Below, piece after piece: positions 10,466 to 18,629 of a DNA stretch of 64,000 nt; position 1 is the first letter of the stretch; every line of letters starts with the position of its first letter. The notes beneath the pieces were generated by a model. The model was not told the DNA's origin. It saw nothing but the letters and a program-made list of their open reading frames with translations, and made no database searches. The stretch is from Prosthecodimorpha hirschii (GTDB taxonomy: Bacteria; Pseudomonadota; Alphaproteobacteria; Rhizobiales; Ancalomicrobiaceae), in contig NZ_LJYW01000001.1 in NCBI RefSeq assembly GCF_001305515.1, positions 3,476,734 through 3,540,733 on the forward strand. The letters are read 5' to 3'. A program made the translations under genes and the position numbers.

Positions 10466-11140
10466 ATGGTCGCACCGATGGGTTATCTGCCTCAGCTGAT
10501 GTATGGCGCGCTGATCACGCTGGGCGTCGCGCTGTCCGCGGTCCTGTTCGGCGCGGCCTTCGGCCTTCTGGGCGCGATGGCGAAGCTCTCGGCGTCGCGC
10601 CCGCTGCGCGCCGTCGCCGAGGCCTACACGATCGTGGTCCGGGGCACGCCCGACCTGATCATCATCCTGATCGTGTTCTTCGGCGGCACCATCGCCCTGA
10701 CCAGGCTGTTCGGCCGCACCGTGGAGGTGAGCGAGTTCGGTGCCGGCGTCGCCTCGCTCGCCTTCGTCTTCGGGGCCTATGCGACCGAGATCTTCCGCGG
10801 CGCCATCCGTGCCGTCCCGGTCGGACAGATCGAGGCTGCCCGCGCCCTCAGCCTGCCGGCTCCGATCCTCTTTCTGCGGATCGTTCTGCCGCAGGCGTGG
10901 CGGGTCGCGTTGCCGGCCTTCGGCAATCAGTCGATCATCCTGCTCAAGCAGACTTCGCTGATCTCGGTCGTCGGTCTGGAGGAATTGATGCGCTCGGCCT
11001 CGATGGCCGCCGGGGCCACGCGCGAGCCGTTCAAGTGGTACCTCGCCGCCGCGTGCCTCTATCTCGTCATGACGGGTCTCTCGACGATCCTGCTCCGGCT
11101 TGCGGAGCGCCGGGCCAATCTTGGTTACGAGAGGCGCTGA
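10466..11140 (+). CDS. Amino-acid ABC transporter permease (HisQ/GlnP family)
   Basis: A 224-residue inner-membrane permease of the His/Glu/Gln/Arg/opine family. It has about five transmembrane segments, the early motif VRGTPDLIIILIVFFGG (the RGTP signature of this family) and the EAA loop IEAARALSLPAPILFLRIVL. It is the first of two adjacent permeases that would form a heterodimer. The gene starts 30 bases after the PDT-like gene and ends one base before the second permease. Confidence 0.9.
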   Translation: MVAPMGYLPQLMYGALITLGVALSAVLFGAAFGLLGAMAKLSASRPLRAVAEAYTIVVRGTPDLIIILIVFFGGTIALTRLFGRTVEVSEFGAGVASLAFVFGAYATEIFRGAIRAVPVGQIEAARALSLPAPILFLRIVLPQAWRVALPAFGNQSIILLKQTSLISVVGLEELMRSASMAAGATREPFKWYLAAACLYLVMTGLSTILLRLAERRANLGYERR

Positions 11141-11141
11141 G

Positions 11142-11822
11142 ATGCTCGACTTCAGCCTGATGCTCGAAGTGCTGCCGAAGCTCTGGCAGGGCGTCGGCAT
11201 GACCGGCCGCCTTTCGCTGCTGATCCTCCTGCTCGCATTCGTGATCGCCGTCCCGCTCGCCTTCGCGCGCAACGCACGGGCGCCGCTCCTGAACGTCCCG
11301 GCACAGGCCTATATCCTGTTCTTCCGGGGCACCCCGGCGCTGATCCAGGTCTTTCTCGTCTATTACGGCGCCGGCCAGTTCGTCTGGGTCCGGACATCCT
11401 TCGCCTGGGCGGTCCTGCGCGATCCCTTCTGGTGCCTGATCATCGCTTTGGGGCTGAACGGCGCGGCCTATAGCGGCGAGCTTTTCGCCGGCGCCATGCG
11501 CAACGTACCGGCCGGTCTGGTCGAGGCGGCACGCGCGCTCGGTCTCAGCTGGTATTCGACCATGCGGACCGTCGTCCTGCCGCTGGCGATCCGCTCCGCG
11601 CTTCCCGCCTACAGCAACGAGATCGTGCTGACCATCAAGGCGACGTCGCTCGCCAGCACGATCACGATTCTCGACCTGACCGGAATGGCGCGCCTGGAAG
11701 TCGCGCGAACCTACGCACCCTACGAGGTGTTCCTGGCGGCGGGCCTGATCTATCTCGCGATCATCCTCGTTCTGACCCGCGGCCTGCGGGTGCTGGAACG
11801 CCGATGGACCGTGACCCGCTGA
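11142..11822 (+). CDS. Amino-acid ABC transporter permease (HisM/GlnP family)
   Basis: A 226-residue permease and partner of the preceding one. The family signature is FFRGTPALIQVFLVYYG and the EAA loop is LVEAARALGLSWYSTMRTVV. The ATG at 11142 follows the upstream stop by one base; the frame is open before it, inside the neighbour. No ATP-binding subunit (HisP type) follows: the next gene is a minus-strand SDR. The transporter must therefore borrow an ATPase encoded elsewhere, or the operon has lost it. Confidence 0.9.
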   Translation: MLDFSLMLEVLPKLWQGVGMTGRLSLLILLLAFVIAVPLAFARNARAPLLNVPAQAYILFFRGTPALIQVFLVYYGAGQFVWVRTSFAWAVLRDPFWCLIIALGLNGAAYSGELFAGAMRNVPAGLVEAARALGLSWYSTMRTVVLPLAIRSALPAYSNEIVLTIKATSLASTITILDLTGMARLEVARTYAPYEVFLAAGLIYLAIILVLTRGLRVLERRWTVTR

Positions 11823-11919
11823 GGGCAATGGCGCTGGGCACCGTGCGGGCCTGACGGACCAGGCGCGTGGCCTGGACTGGCGCGTCGATGCCGGCGTCCG
11901 GCGCGGGATGGCCGCGCGA

Positions 11920-12672
11920 TCAGATGGAGAGGCCGCCGAGGGACTTGCCGCCGTCGACGAACAGCGTCTGGCCGGTGACGAAGCGCGTCGCGGGACTGGC
12001 CAGGAAGGCGATGGCGTGGGCGATCTCGTCGGGGCTCGCGGCCTTGCCGGACGGCTCGAGCGCCTCCCAGGCGGCGAACATCTCGGCCGGGGCCGAACGG
12101 GTCATCGGCGTGTCGGTAAAGCCGGGCGCGACCGAATTGACCGCGATGCCGGCGGGGCGCAGTTCCATCGCCATGGCGCGGGTGAGCCCGATCACGGCGG
12201 CCTTGGAGGCGACATAGTGGGCGAAGCGGGTGCCGCCGAGCGCACCGCGCGACGAGATGGTGACGATCCGCCCGCCCGGATTCATCCGTCGCGCGGCCTC
12301 CTGCGCCGGGATGAAGGTGCCGACCACATTCACGTCGAGCATGCGCCGGAAGGACGCCTCGTCGAGGTCGAGGAAGGCGGCATCCTGGTAGATGCCGGCG
12401 ACCGTGACCATGACGTCGACGCGCGCCTCGGCGGCGAGCACGGCGGCAACACCGGCGCGATCGCAGATGTCGACCGGACGGGCGACGATGTCGAGCCCCG
12501 GGCCGGCGAGCCCCGGGCCGGCGAGGCTGGCGACGGCCTCCTCGAGGCGATCGGCGGCGCGGTCCATGGCGACGACCCGGAAGCCGTCGCGCGCCAGCCG
12601 TGCGACGGTCGCCAGTCCGATGCCCTGCGCGGCGCCGGTGACGAAGGCGATTTCGGACATCTGTCGGGACAT
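11920..12672 (-). CDS. SDR-family NAD(P)-dependent oxidoreductase
   Basis: A 250-residue classical short-chain dehydrogenase. The cofactor motif TGAAQGIG is at residues 12-19, followed by the NAG-like segment TVAGIY, the catalytic Ser in TISSRGALGG and the YxxxK motif in HYVASKAAVIGL. The C-terminal FVTGQTLFVDGGKSLGG is typical of FabG-like sugar-acid and alcohol dehydrogenases. It is the last gene of a minus-strand operon with a TRAP transporter and a fumarylacetoacetate hydrolase family enzyme, so it probably oxidises the imported hydroxy- or sugar acid (inference). A 15-bp tandem duplication adds one extra AGPGL block near residue 55. A start four codons downstream (M5) is possible. Confidence 0.88.
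   Translation of the reverse strand: MSRQMSEIAFVTGAAQGIGLATVARLARDGFRVVAMDRAADRLEEAVASLAGPGLAGPGLDIVARPVDICDRAGVAAVLAAEARVDVMVTVAGIYQDAAFLDLDEASFRRMLDVNVVGTFIPAQEAARRMNPGGRIVTISSRGALGGTRFAHYVASKAAVIGLTRAMAMELRPAGIAVNSVAPGFTDTPMTRSAPAEMFAAWEALEPSGKAASPDEIAHAIAFLASPATRFVTGQTLFVDGGKSLGGLSI
12493..12522. repeat. Perfect 15-bp tandem duplication inside the SDR gene
   Basis: Bases 12493-12507 are repeated exactly at 12508-12522 (unit GAGCCCCGGGCCGGC). It encodes a doubled AGPGL block in a surface-loop region of the SDR protein and keeps the reading frame. Confidence 0.8.
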
Positions 12673-12679
12673 CTCGATA

Positions 12680-13972
12680 TCACTCGTAGCCGAACAGGCG
12701 CGGCAGGAAGAGCGTGATCGACGGGAACACCGTCAACACGGCCAGAACGCCGCCGAGGGCGAGCACGAAGGGCCAGATCTCGCGGATGATCTGCCCGAGC
12801 GGCACCCTGGCCAGCGAGGCCATGACGAAGAGCAGGAGACCATAGGGCGGCGTGATCAGGCCGATCATGAAGTTGAGCGTCACCACGATGCCGAAATAGG
12901 TCAGGTCGATACCCAGGGCCTTGGCACTCGGCAGGATCAGCGGCACGAAGACCAGCATCATCACCGAGCCGTCGAGGAAGCAGCCGAGCACCAGGAAGAG
13001 CAGGTTGACCAGCGCCATGAACTGCATCGGACCGAGCTGCAGGTCCGTGATGGCGAGCGCCAGGCGCGCGGCGAGGCCCTCGTTGGCGATCGCATAGTTG
13101 AGGATGAAGGCGCTGGCGATCAGCAGCATGGTGCTGGCCGACTGGCGCGCACTTTCGCCGAACACCGAACCGAGCGTCTGGATGCCGATGCGGCGATAGA
13201 CGGCGGCGCCCAGGATCAGGGCCCAGAAGGCCGCCACCGCGGCGGCTTCGGTCGGCGTGAAGACGCCGGTCCAGATGCCGCCGAGCAGAACGACCGGCAG
13301 GGTCAGCGACAGGGCGGCGCGCCCGAACACCGCCGGCATCGCGCGGATCGGGACGACCTCGCCGACCGGCAGCGCCCGGCGCCCCGCCACCGCACGGATC
13401 GCCAGCATCAGGGCCGCGCCCATCAGGAAGCCCGGCACCAGGCCGGCCAGGAACAGCGCGCCGATCGACGCGCCGGAGATCAGCGCATAGATGACGAGCG
13501 GGATCGACGGCGGGATGATCGGCGCGATGGTGGCCGCCGCCGCCGTGATGGCGCAGGCGAGGCCGGGCGGATAGCCGCCGATCCGCTGCATCTGGCGCGT
13601 CGCAACCAGGCCGGGGCCGGCCGCGTCGGTCACGGCGCTGCCGCTCATGGAGGAGAAGATCATGCTGACCACGACGGTCACATGGCCCATCCCGCCGCGG
13701 AACCGCCCGACCAGGGCGTTGGCGGCGGCCCAGAGCCGATCGGAGATCGAGGCCGCATTCATGATATTGGCGGCCAGGATGAACATCGGGATGGCGACCA
13801 GGACATACATGGCCGTCATCTGGTTCATCACCTGCCCGACCAGCAGGCCGATATCCTGCCGTGTCGCGAAGAGATAGGCGGCCCCGCCAGCGAACATGAC
13901 CAGCGCCAGCGGCAGCCTGACCAGGCCGCCGATCACCACCGTGGCGAGAAGTGTCCAGAGACCCGTGGTCAT
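12680..13972 (-). CDS. TRAP transporter large permease, DctM family
   Basis: A 430-residue integral membrane protein with about 12 hydrophobic segments. Family-typical segments are SMSGSAVTDAAGPGLVA (the SGSA motif near the substrate/Na+ site), IAPIIPPSIPLVIYA and the C-terminal half GLITPPYGLLLFV. It carries out Na+-driven import together with the DctQ and DctP subunits encoded just upstream. Its ATG overlaps the dctQ stop by 4 bases (ATGA). The reading frame extends upstream as far as 14362, but that part overlaps dctQ and does not resemble DctM. Confidence 0.92.
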   Translation of the reverse strand: MTTGLWTLLATVVIGGLVRLPLALVMFAGGAAYLFATRQDIGLLVGQVMNQMTAMYVLVAIPMFILAANIMNAASISDRLWAAANALVGRFRGGMGHVTVVVSMIFSSMSGSAVTDAAGPGLVATRQMQRIGGYPPGLACAITAAAATIAPIIPPSIPLVIYALISGASIGALFLAGLVPGFLMGAALMLAIRAVAGRRALPVGEVVPIRAMPAVFGRAALSLTLPVVLLGGIWTGVFTPTEAAAVAAFWALILGAAVYRRIGIQTLGSVFGESARQSASTMLLIASAFILNYAIANEGLAARLALAITDLQLGPMQFMALVNLLFLVLGCFLDGSVMMLVFVPLILPSAKALGIDLTYFGIVVTLNFMIGLITPPYGLLLFVMASLARVPLGQIIREIWPFVLALGGVLAVLTVFPSITLFLPRLFGYE

Positions 13973-14541
13973 GCGCCGCCTTCCGGAGTCTTGGGGGCTG
14001 TGGCGTCGTCGTCGCCGTCGAGGTCCGCACCCGACCAGTGCGCCACCTCGGCGCGCCAGTCGGCGCCGACGAGGCGGCGGAGCACGATGACGAAGCGCAG
14101 GAGGATGATGGCGAAGAAGGCGGGGAAGACCGCGTAGACCCAGTCGAGGCGGAGCAGCATGACGTCGGTCCGCTCGCGCCAGAGGAACAGCGTGTAGTCG
14201 ATCATGCCGGGCATCGCCGCGCCCATCAGGATCACGAAGCCGGTCGCCCCGGCGAGAAGGAGGGCCCGTTGCGCCGGTGGCGCGACATGCGCATAGACCA
14301 CGTCGAAGGCGATGTGCTCCGGCCATTTCAGCACGAAGGCGGCGGTCCAGAAGGTCGACCACACGCTGATCAGCGTGACCGCCTCGTCGACGAAGCCGAC
14401 CGGGCGGTCGAACAGGTAGCGCATGGCGACGCCGAAGACGAAGAGCGCGAAGACGACGGCGATGCCGGCGGCGGACAGGAAGCCGGCCACGCGGCGAAAG
14501 GACGGGGCGATGCCGCGCCCCGTCGTCCCGGCCGGCGTCAC
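13969..14541 (-). CDS. TRAP transporter small permease, DctQ family
   Basis: A short membrane protein (190 residues from this start) with four hydrophobic segments, the layout of DctQ. The motif RYLFDRPVGFVDEAVTLISV matches the conserved region after the first helix. I chose GTG at 14541 because it overlaps the dctP stop in a GTGA; an in-frame ATG at 14580 would give 203 residues and a 43-base overlap. No clear ribosome-binding site decides between them. The C-terminal tail is acidic (LDGDDDATAPK). Confidence 0.82.
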   Translation of the reverse strand: MTPAGTTGRGIAPSFRRVAGFLSAAGIAVVFALFVFGVAMRYLFDRPVGFVDEAVTLISVWSTFWTAAFVLKWPEHIAFDVVYAHVAPPAQRALLLAGATGFVILMGAAMPGMIDYTLFLWRERTDVMLLRLDWVYAVFPAFFAIILLRFVIVLRRLVGADWRAEVAHWSGADLDGDDDATAPKTPEGGA

Positions 14542-15533
14542 CGGATCGCCGTGACGCGATCGAGGAGGCCCGGCTTCCATTTGTCGGTCATGCCGGCCTT
14601 GCGGTACTCGTCCATGACCGCGGCCCGGAAGGCCGGGACGTTCGGATCGACCACCTTGATGCCGGCCTGCGTGAAGGTGTCGATCGCCGCCTTCTCGTCG
14701 GCGAGCGTCTTGGCGATCTCCTGGTCCGCCGCCTCGCGGGCCGCCGCGCGCAGCTCGGTCTGCTGGGCCGGCGACAGCTTGTCGAAGGCCGGCTTGGCCA
14801 TGGCGATGAAGACCGGCTGGACGAGATGACGGGTCAGGATCACCTGCTTGGTCACCTCGTGGAACTTCCAGTCGCGGGTCATGTTGGTCGGGTTGTCCTG
14901 GGCGTCGATCGACCCGGTCTTGAGCCCGAGATAGACCTCGGTGATCGGCATCGAGACCGCGGTGGCGCCGAGCGCCTTGGCGAGCGTCTGGAAGGCCGGT
15001 CCGGGCGGCATGCGCATCTTCACGCCGGCGAGGTCGCCGGGTTCCTTGATCGGCTTGTCGTTGCGCAGGTTGACGGTGCGGGTGCCGAGATAGGCGGTGT
15101 CGAGGATGACGATGCCCATCTTGTCGGCGACGTCCTTGGTGAATTCCGCGCCGATGTCGGACCGGAAGGTCTTGATCAGGTGATCGGCGTCGCGGAACAG
15201 ATAGGCGGCGCTGAAGACGCCATATTCGGGGAGCTGCGCCTCGATCTCGAAGGTGACCGGGCTCGCCATTTCAAGATTGCCGCGCTGCATGGCGGGCAAT
15301 TCGGTGCCCTGGCGGAACAGCGCGCTGGCGGTGTGGACGGAGATCTTCAGTTCGCCCGGGAACTTCGCTTCCATCCGGGCCTTGATGGCGCGGAAGGCAT
15401 CGGACAGCGGCGACTGGTCGGGCGCGGCGGTGGAGATGCGGATCTCGGTCTCGGCGGCGGCGGGCGCCGCGGCGGCAAGGCACAGCGGAGCCGTCAGGAC
15501 GGCGGCGGCGGCGAAGGCGAGGAATTGTCTCAT
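14538..15533 (-). CDS. TRAP transporter substrate-binding protein, DctP family
   Basis: A 331-residue periplasmic binding protein. The signal peptide MRQFLAFAAAAVLTAPLCLA ends near AAAE. Family landmarks are the GELKISVHTASALFRQGTEL segment, the conserved ligand Arg in VKMRMPPGPAFQ and the GLKTGSIDAQDNP motif that completes the carboxylate-binding site. The substrate is therefore expected to be a carboxylate, probably a sugar acid given the neighbouring FAH and SDR enzymes. Confidence 0.92.
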   Translation of the reverse strand: MRQFLAFAAAAVLTAPLCLAAAAPAAAETEIRISTAAPDQSPLSDAFRAIKARMEAKFPGELKISVHTASALFRQGTELPAMQRGNLEMASPVTFEIEAQLPEYGVFSAAYLFRDADHLIKTFRSDIGAEFTKDVADKMGIVILDTAYLGTRTVNLRNDKPIKEPGDLAGVKMRMPPGPAFQTLAKALGATAVSMPITEVYLGLKTGSIDAQDNPTNMTRDWKFHEVTKQVILTRHLVQPVFIAMAKPAFDKLSPAQQTELRAAAREAADQEIAKTLADEKAAIDTFTQAGIKVVDPNVPAFRAAVMDEYRKAGMTDKWKPGLLDRVTAIR

Positions 15534-15606
15534 CGGTCTGCCCCTCTCGGATACGCGCCGCCGGACCGCCTGCGGGCGGTCGGCCGGCAGTTTCTTGGCG
15601 GCTCGC

Positions 15607-16527
15607 TCAGCGCGGCTCCTGGATCGTCACGGAAAGCCGGCCGATCGCCTCGATCTCGGCATCGACCCGATCGCCGACCTTGAGGAAGGTCTGTTTCGGC
15701 ACGCCGACGCCGGCCGGCGTTCCGGTCAGGATCAGGTCGCCCGGGTCGAGCGTCATGATCCGCGACGCGATCGCGACCTGCTCGGCGATCGAGAAGATCA
15801 TGTCGGCGGTGCTGCCGTTCTGCTTGACCTCGCCGTTGACCGAGAGCTTCAGCCCGATCGCCTGCGGGTCGGCGAAGGTCGAGGCCGGCACCAGCCGTGG
15901 ACCGATCGGGCAACAGGTGTCGTTCGCCTTCCCGGCCACCCAGTCGAGCTTGTAGAAGGTCTCGGGTGCGCGGTTGTGATCCCGGGCCGAGAAATCGACC
16001 GAAACCGTGTAGGCGGCGACATGGTCGAGCGCCGTTTCCGGGCTGACGTTGCGGGCCGTGCGGCCGATCACGGCGGCCAGTTCGATTTCCCAGTCGAAGG
16101 CCCGGGTCCCGATCGGCATATGCACGGTCGGTCCCTCGCCGACGATGGCGTTGCGCGGCGGCTTCATGAAGAAGAACAGGCGCTGTTCCTCCTTCTTGGC
16201 CCCCGGCATGCCCATCTCGGCGAGATGATCGAAATAGTTCGCTCCCGCGCAGAGGATCTTGCCCGGATAGAGCAGGGGCGCGAGGCGGCGGTCGAAGGCG
16301 ACCCGGTCGGCCTCGTCCACCAGGCCGGCGGCGCGGTCGAGCGCCGCGCGGGAACGGTCCCAGTCGCCGAACAGGTCGATGACGCGGGTCATGCCCGCAA
16401 GGCCGACCCTGGCGAGGCTCGGCTCCAGCGCATAGGCGGCGTCCCCGACTTCCAGGCACGCGATCGCGGTTCCCGCGCGGTCCACCGTCGCGAGCGACCA
16501 GCGGTCCGGGGCAATGTCGTTCGGCAT
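15607..16527 (-). CDS. Fumarylacetoacetate hydrolase (FAH) family protein
   Basis: A 306-residue metal-dependent hydrolase or decarboxylase. The FAH fold signature is clear: ILCAGANYFDHLAEMG near residue 90, the metal ligands in FDWEIELAAVIGR (E-x-E) and VDFSARDHNRAPETFYK, and the C-terminal DLILTGTPAGVGVP. Relatives cleave acylpyruvates or 2,4-diketo-3-deoxy sugar acids. It is the first gene of the minus-strand TRAP/SDR operon and diverges from a GntR-type regulator. The combination suggests a sugar-acid or aromatic ring-cleavage product pathway; the precise substrate is not predictable. Confidence 0.88.
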   Translation of the reverse strand: MPNDIAPDRWSLATVDRAGTAIACLEVGDAAYALEPSLARVGLAGMTRVIDLFGDWDRSRAALDRAAGLVDEADRVAFDRRLAPLLYPGKILCAGANYFDHLAEMGMPGAKKEEQRLFFFMKPPRNAIVGEGPTVHMPIGTRAFDWEIELAAVIGRTARNVSPETALDHVAAYTVSVDFSARDHNRAPETFYKLDWVAGKANDTCCPIGPRLVPASTFADPQAIGLKLSVNGEVKQNGSTADMIFSIAEQVAIASRIMTLDPGDLILTGTPAGVGVPKQTFLKVGDRVDAEIEAIGRLSVTIQEPR

Positions 16528-16540
16528 GTCGATTTTTCCT

Positions 16541-16572
16541 TTGCTATGAAGGAAGGATGATTTTATAAAATC
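16541..16572 (+). promoter_or_regulatory. Divergent promoter/operator between FAH operon and GntR regulator
   Basis: TTGCTA at 16541-16546 and TATAAA at 16564-16569, 17 bases apart, form a good sigma-70-type promoter reading into the GntR gene. A perfect 14-bp palindrome GATTTTATAAAATC (16559-16572) covers this -10 box and is the best candidate for the GntR operator. The region is strikingly A+T-rich compared with its surroundings. Direct control of both divergent units is inference. Confidence 0.6.
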
Positions 16573-16615
16573 CGACTGTCAATACAAATTCTGCCGGAAC
16601 CGGATTCGGCCCGCC

Positions 16616-17329
16616 ATGAACGGCCTGCTCAACACGGACGACCCCGACTCCCTCTCTCAGGCCGAGCGGGCCTATCGCCGCCTGCGCGGCGAGATCCTGC
16701 ATGGCGACCTGATGCCGGGCGAGCGCCTGCGGGCGGCCGACCTGCAAGATCGCTACAGCCTCGGCCTGACGCCGATCCGCGAGGCCTTGATGCGGCTCGC
16801 CTCGGAGAGCCTGGTCGAGGGCGAGACCAATCGCGGCGCGCGTGTGACGGATGCCTCGCTCGACGAACTCGCGGACATCATGGCGACGCGCCGGGCGATC
16901 GAGCGGCTGTGCCTGACGGCCGCCATGGCCCGGGGCGGGGCGGACTGGGAGGCCGAGATCGTCGCCAGCATGCATCTGCTGTCGCGCACGCCGCTGCCCG
17001 CCGATCCGGGCGACCGGGAGGCCGCCGCGCGCTGGGAAGCGCAGCACCGGCGCTTCCATCTCGCGCTGGTGTCGGCCTGCGGGTCGAAATGGCTGCTGCG
17101 CTTCTGGGCAACGCTGGCCGACCATTCCGAGCGCTACCGCAAAGTCCGGCTCCTGCATCATCACGAGGCCGAGGCGGAAGTGCGCGACATCAACGCGGAG
17201 CATGCCGCCATCATGGCCGCCGTGCTCGACCGCGACCCGGCCCGCGCCACCGACCTGATGGACCGCCATCTGACCAACACCGAGACGTCGGTCGCCCGTC
17301 TCCTTGCCCCGAAGGGATCGAAGCCTTGA
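16616..17329 (+). CDS. GntR-family (FadR/FCD) transcriptional regulator
   Basis: A 237-residue regulator. The N-terminal winged helix (AYRRLRGEILHGDLMPGERL, then LGLTPIREALMRLASESLV) is the GntR signature, and the C-terminal FCD domain carries candidate metal-binding His residues (HRRFHLAL and EHAAIMAAV). FCD regulators commonly respond to organic acids. It is divergent from the FAH/TRAP/SDR operon and translationally coupled to the next two genes, so it is likely the local repressor of sugar-acid or carboxylate use. Confidence 0.88.
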   Translation: MNGLLNTDDPDSLSQAERAYRRLRGEILHGDLMPGERLRAADLQDRYSLGLTPIREALMRLASESLVEGETNRGARVTDASLDELADIMATRRAIERLCLTAAMARGGADWEAEIVASMHLLSRTPLPADPGDREAAARWEAQHRRFHLALVSACGSKWLLRFWATLADHSERYRKVRLLHHHEAEAEVRDINAEHAAIMAAVLDRDPARATDLMDRHLTNTETSVARLLAPKGSKP

Positions 17330-17664
17330 TCATCCGCACCGCCGTCCTGGAAGGCACCGTCCCGCAAACCGAGCGCGCCGGCTTCGATGCCCGCATGCGC
17401 GACGGCGTATTGCCGGCCATCGCCCGCTATCCGGGCCTGCGCCGCGCGACGCTCCGGCGGGCGGCCGAACAGGAGCCCGGCGCGCCGAGCGTCTACATGA
17501 CCTTCGAACTCTGGTTCGACGATCTCGCCGCCATGGAGGCCGCCCTGGCGAGCCCGGTCCGCCAGGAGGTGCGCGCGCGCATCGCCGAGGCGATGGGGCC
17601 GTTCGAGGGACGCGTCTATCATCTGGTGCTGGAGGAGGCCGGCGAGACCGGCCCGGTGTCGTGA
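17326..17664 (+). CDS. Small dimeric alpha/beta-barrel (EthD-like) protein
   Basis: A 112-residue protein of the ferredoxin-like alpha/beta-barrel superfamily (EthD / antibiotic-monooxygenase-like fold), seen in TAVLEGTVPQTERAGFDARM and the segment YMTFELWFDDLAAMEAAL. No in-frame ATG exists before the fold begins. The start is a TTG at 17326 overlapping the GntR stop (TTGA), with GAAGGG about 8 bases upstream. It is coupled by GTGA to the epimerase. Members of this fold stabilise or degrade small metabolites; the exact function is unknown. Confidence 0.7.
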   Translation: MIIRTAVLEGTVPQTERAGFDARMRDGVLPAIARYPGLRRATLRRAAEQEPGAPSVYMTFELWFDDLAAMEAALASPVRQEVRARIAEAMGPFEGRVYHLVLEEAGETGPVS

Positions 17665-18629
17665 CCGTCCTGGTGACCGGCGCCGGACTGATCGGACGGC
17701 TGACCGCCGAACGATTGGCCGCCCGCGGCGACGCGGTCGTCCTCGCCGACGTGCGGCCGCCGCCACCGGTCGCCGGCGATGTCACCGCGGTCGTGGCGGA
17801 TGTGACCGATTTCGCCGCCCTGGCGGCGATCGTCCGGACTCACGGCGTCACCCGCATCGTCCACACGGCCGCCATGCTGTCGACCGGCATCCGCCAGGAC
17901 CCGCGCCGCGGCGTCGAGGTCAACGTGCTCGGCACCGCCAACGTGCTGGAGGTGGCGCGGCAGTCGGGCGTCGCGCGGGTGGTGGTCGCCAGCTCGACCA
18001 CGGTCACCTACTCGGTCTTCGGATCGCTCGGGCCGGAGCCGATCGGCGAGGATGTCCGCATGGCGGTCGTCTCGGAGCGGCCGGGCAGCATCTATGCGGC
18101 GACCAAGCTGGCCGGCGAGCATCTGGCGCTCGTCTATCACGACCTCTACGGCCTCGACACCGTCGTGCTGCGCTACGGCGCCGTGATCGGCTCGGACGGC
18201 GGGCCGTCGACCAGCGTGCCCGGCCGCCTGCTCGACGGACTGATCGCCGCCGGCCGGTCGGGTCGGACGATGGTGCTCGACGACCCCTATCTGGTCTGGG
18301 GCGGCGAGGAGGAGTTCGTCGACGCGCGCGACTGCGCCGACGCCAACGTGGCGGCGCTCGATGCCTCGCGCCCGCTAGCCCGGGTCTACACCATCGCGAC
18401 GGGTCGGACGGTCACGCTTGCCGGCTTCGTCGACGCAGTCCGGATGGTCCTGCCCGACCTCGCGGTCGAATGCGGCCCCGAACCGGCGACCGGCTTCGCC
18501 GGCTTCCGTCATCGCCGCCCGGCCCCGTCCTCTCCGGAAGCGGCCGCCCGCGAGCTCGATTTCCGCTGCCGCCACGATCTCGCGTCGACGATCCGGTGGA
18601 CCGCCTTCGGCCGCGTGCAGCCGTCCTAG
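17661..18629 (+). CDS. NAD-dependent epimerase/dehydratase family protein
   Basis: A 322-residue extended SDR protein. The Rossmann motif is VLVTGAGLIGRLTAERLA at the very N-terminus, the active-site motif YAATK (YxxxK) is near residue 150, and Ser residues in VVASSTTVTY supply the triad. GTG at 17661 overlaps the previous stop (GTGA); the frame upstream is non-homologous. Together with the regulator, FAH enzyme and SDR nearby it may act on a sugar acid or nucleotide sugar; a uronate-dehydrogenase-like role is one option, not proven. Confidence 0.82.
   Translation: MTVLVTGAGLIGRLTAERLAARGDAVVLADVRPPPPVAGDVTAVVADVTDFAALAAIVRTHGVTRIVHTAAMLSTGIRQDPRRGVEVNVLGTANVLEVARQSGVARVVVASSTTVTYSVFGSLGPEPIGEDVRMAVVSERPGSIYAATKLAGEHLALVYHDLYGLDTVVLRYGAVIGSDGGPSTSVPGRLLDGLIAAGRSGRTMVLDDPYLVWGGEEEFVDARDCADANVAALDASRPLARVYTIATGRTVTLAGFVDAVRMVLPDLAVECGPEPATGFAGFRHRRPAPSSPEAAARELDFRCRHDLASTIRWTAFGRVQPS

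Noticed and set aside
12680-14362. A longer DctM protein beginning inside dctQ
   Set aside because: The extra 130 residues are Arg-rich and unlike DctM; ATG 13972 with the ATGA overlap gives the normal length.
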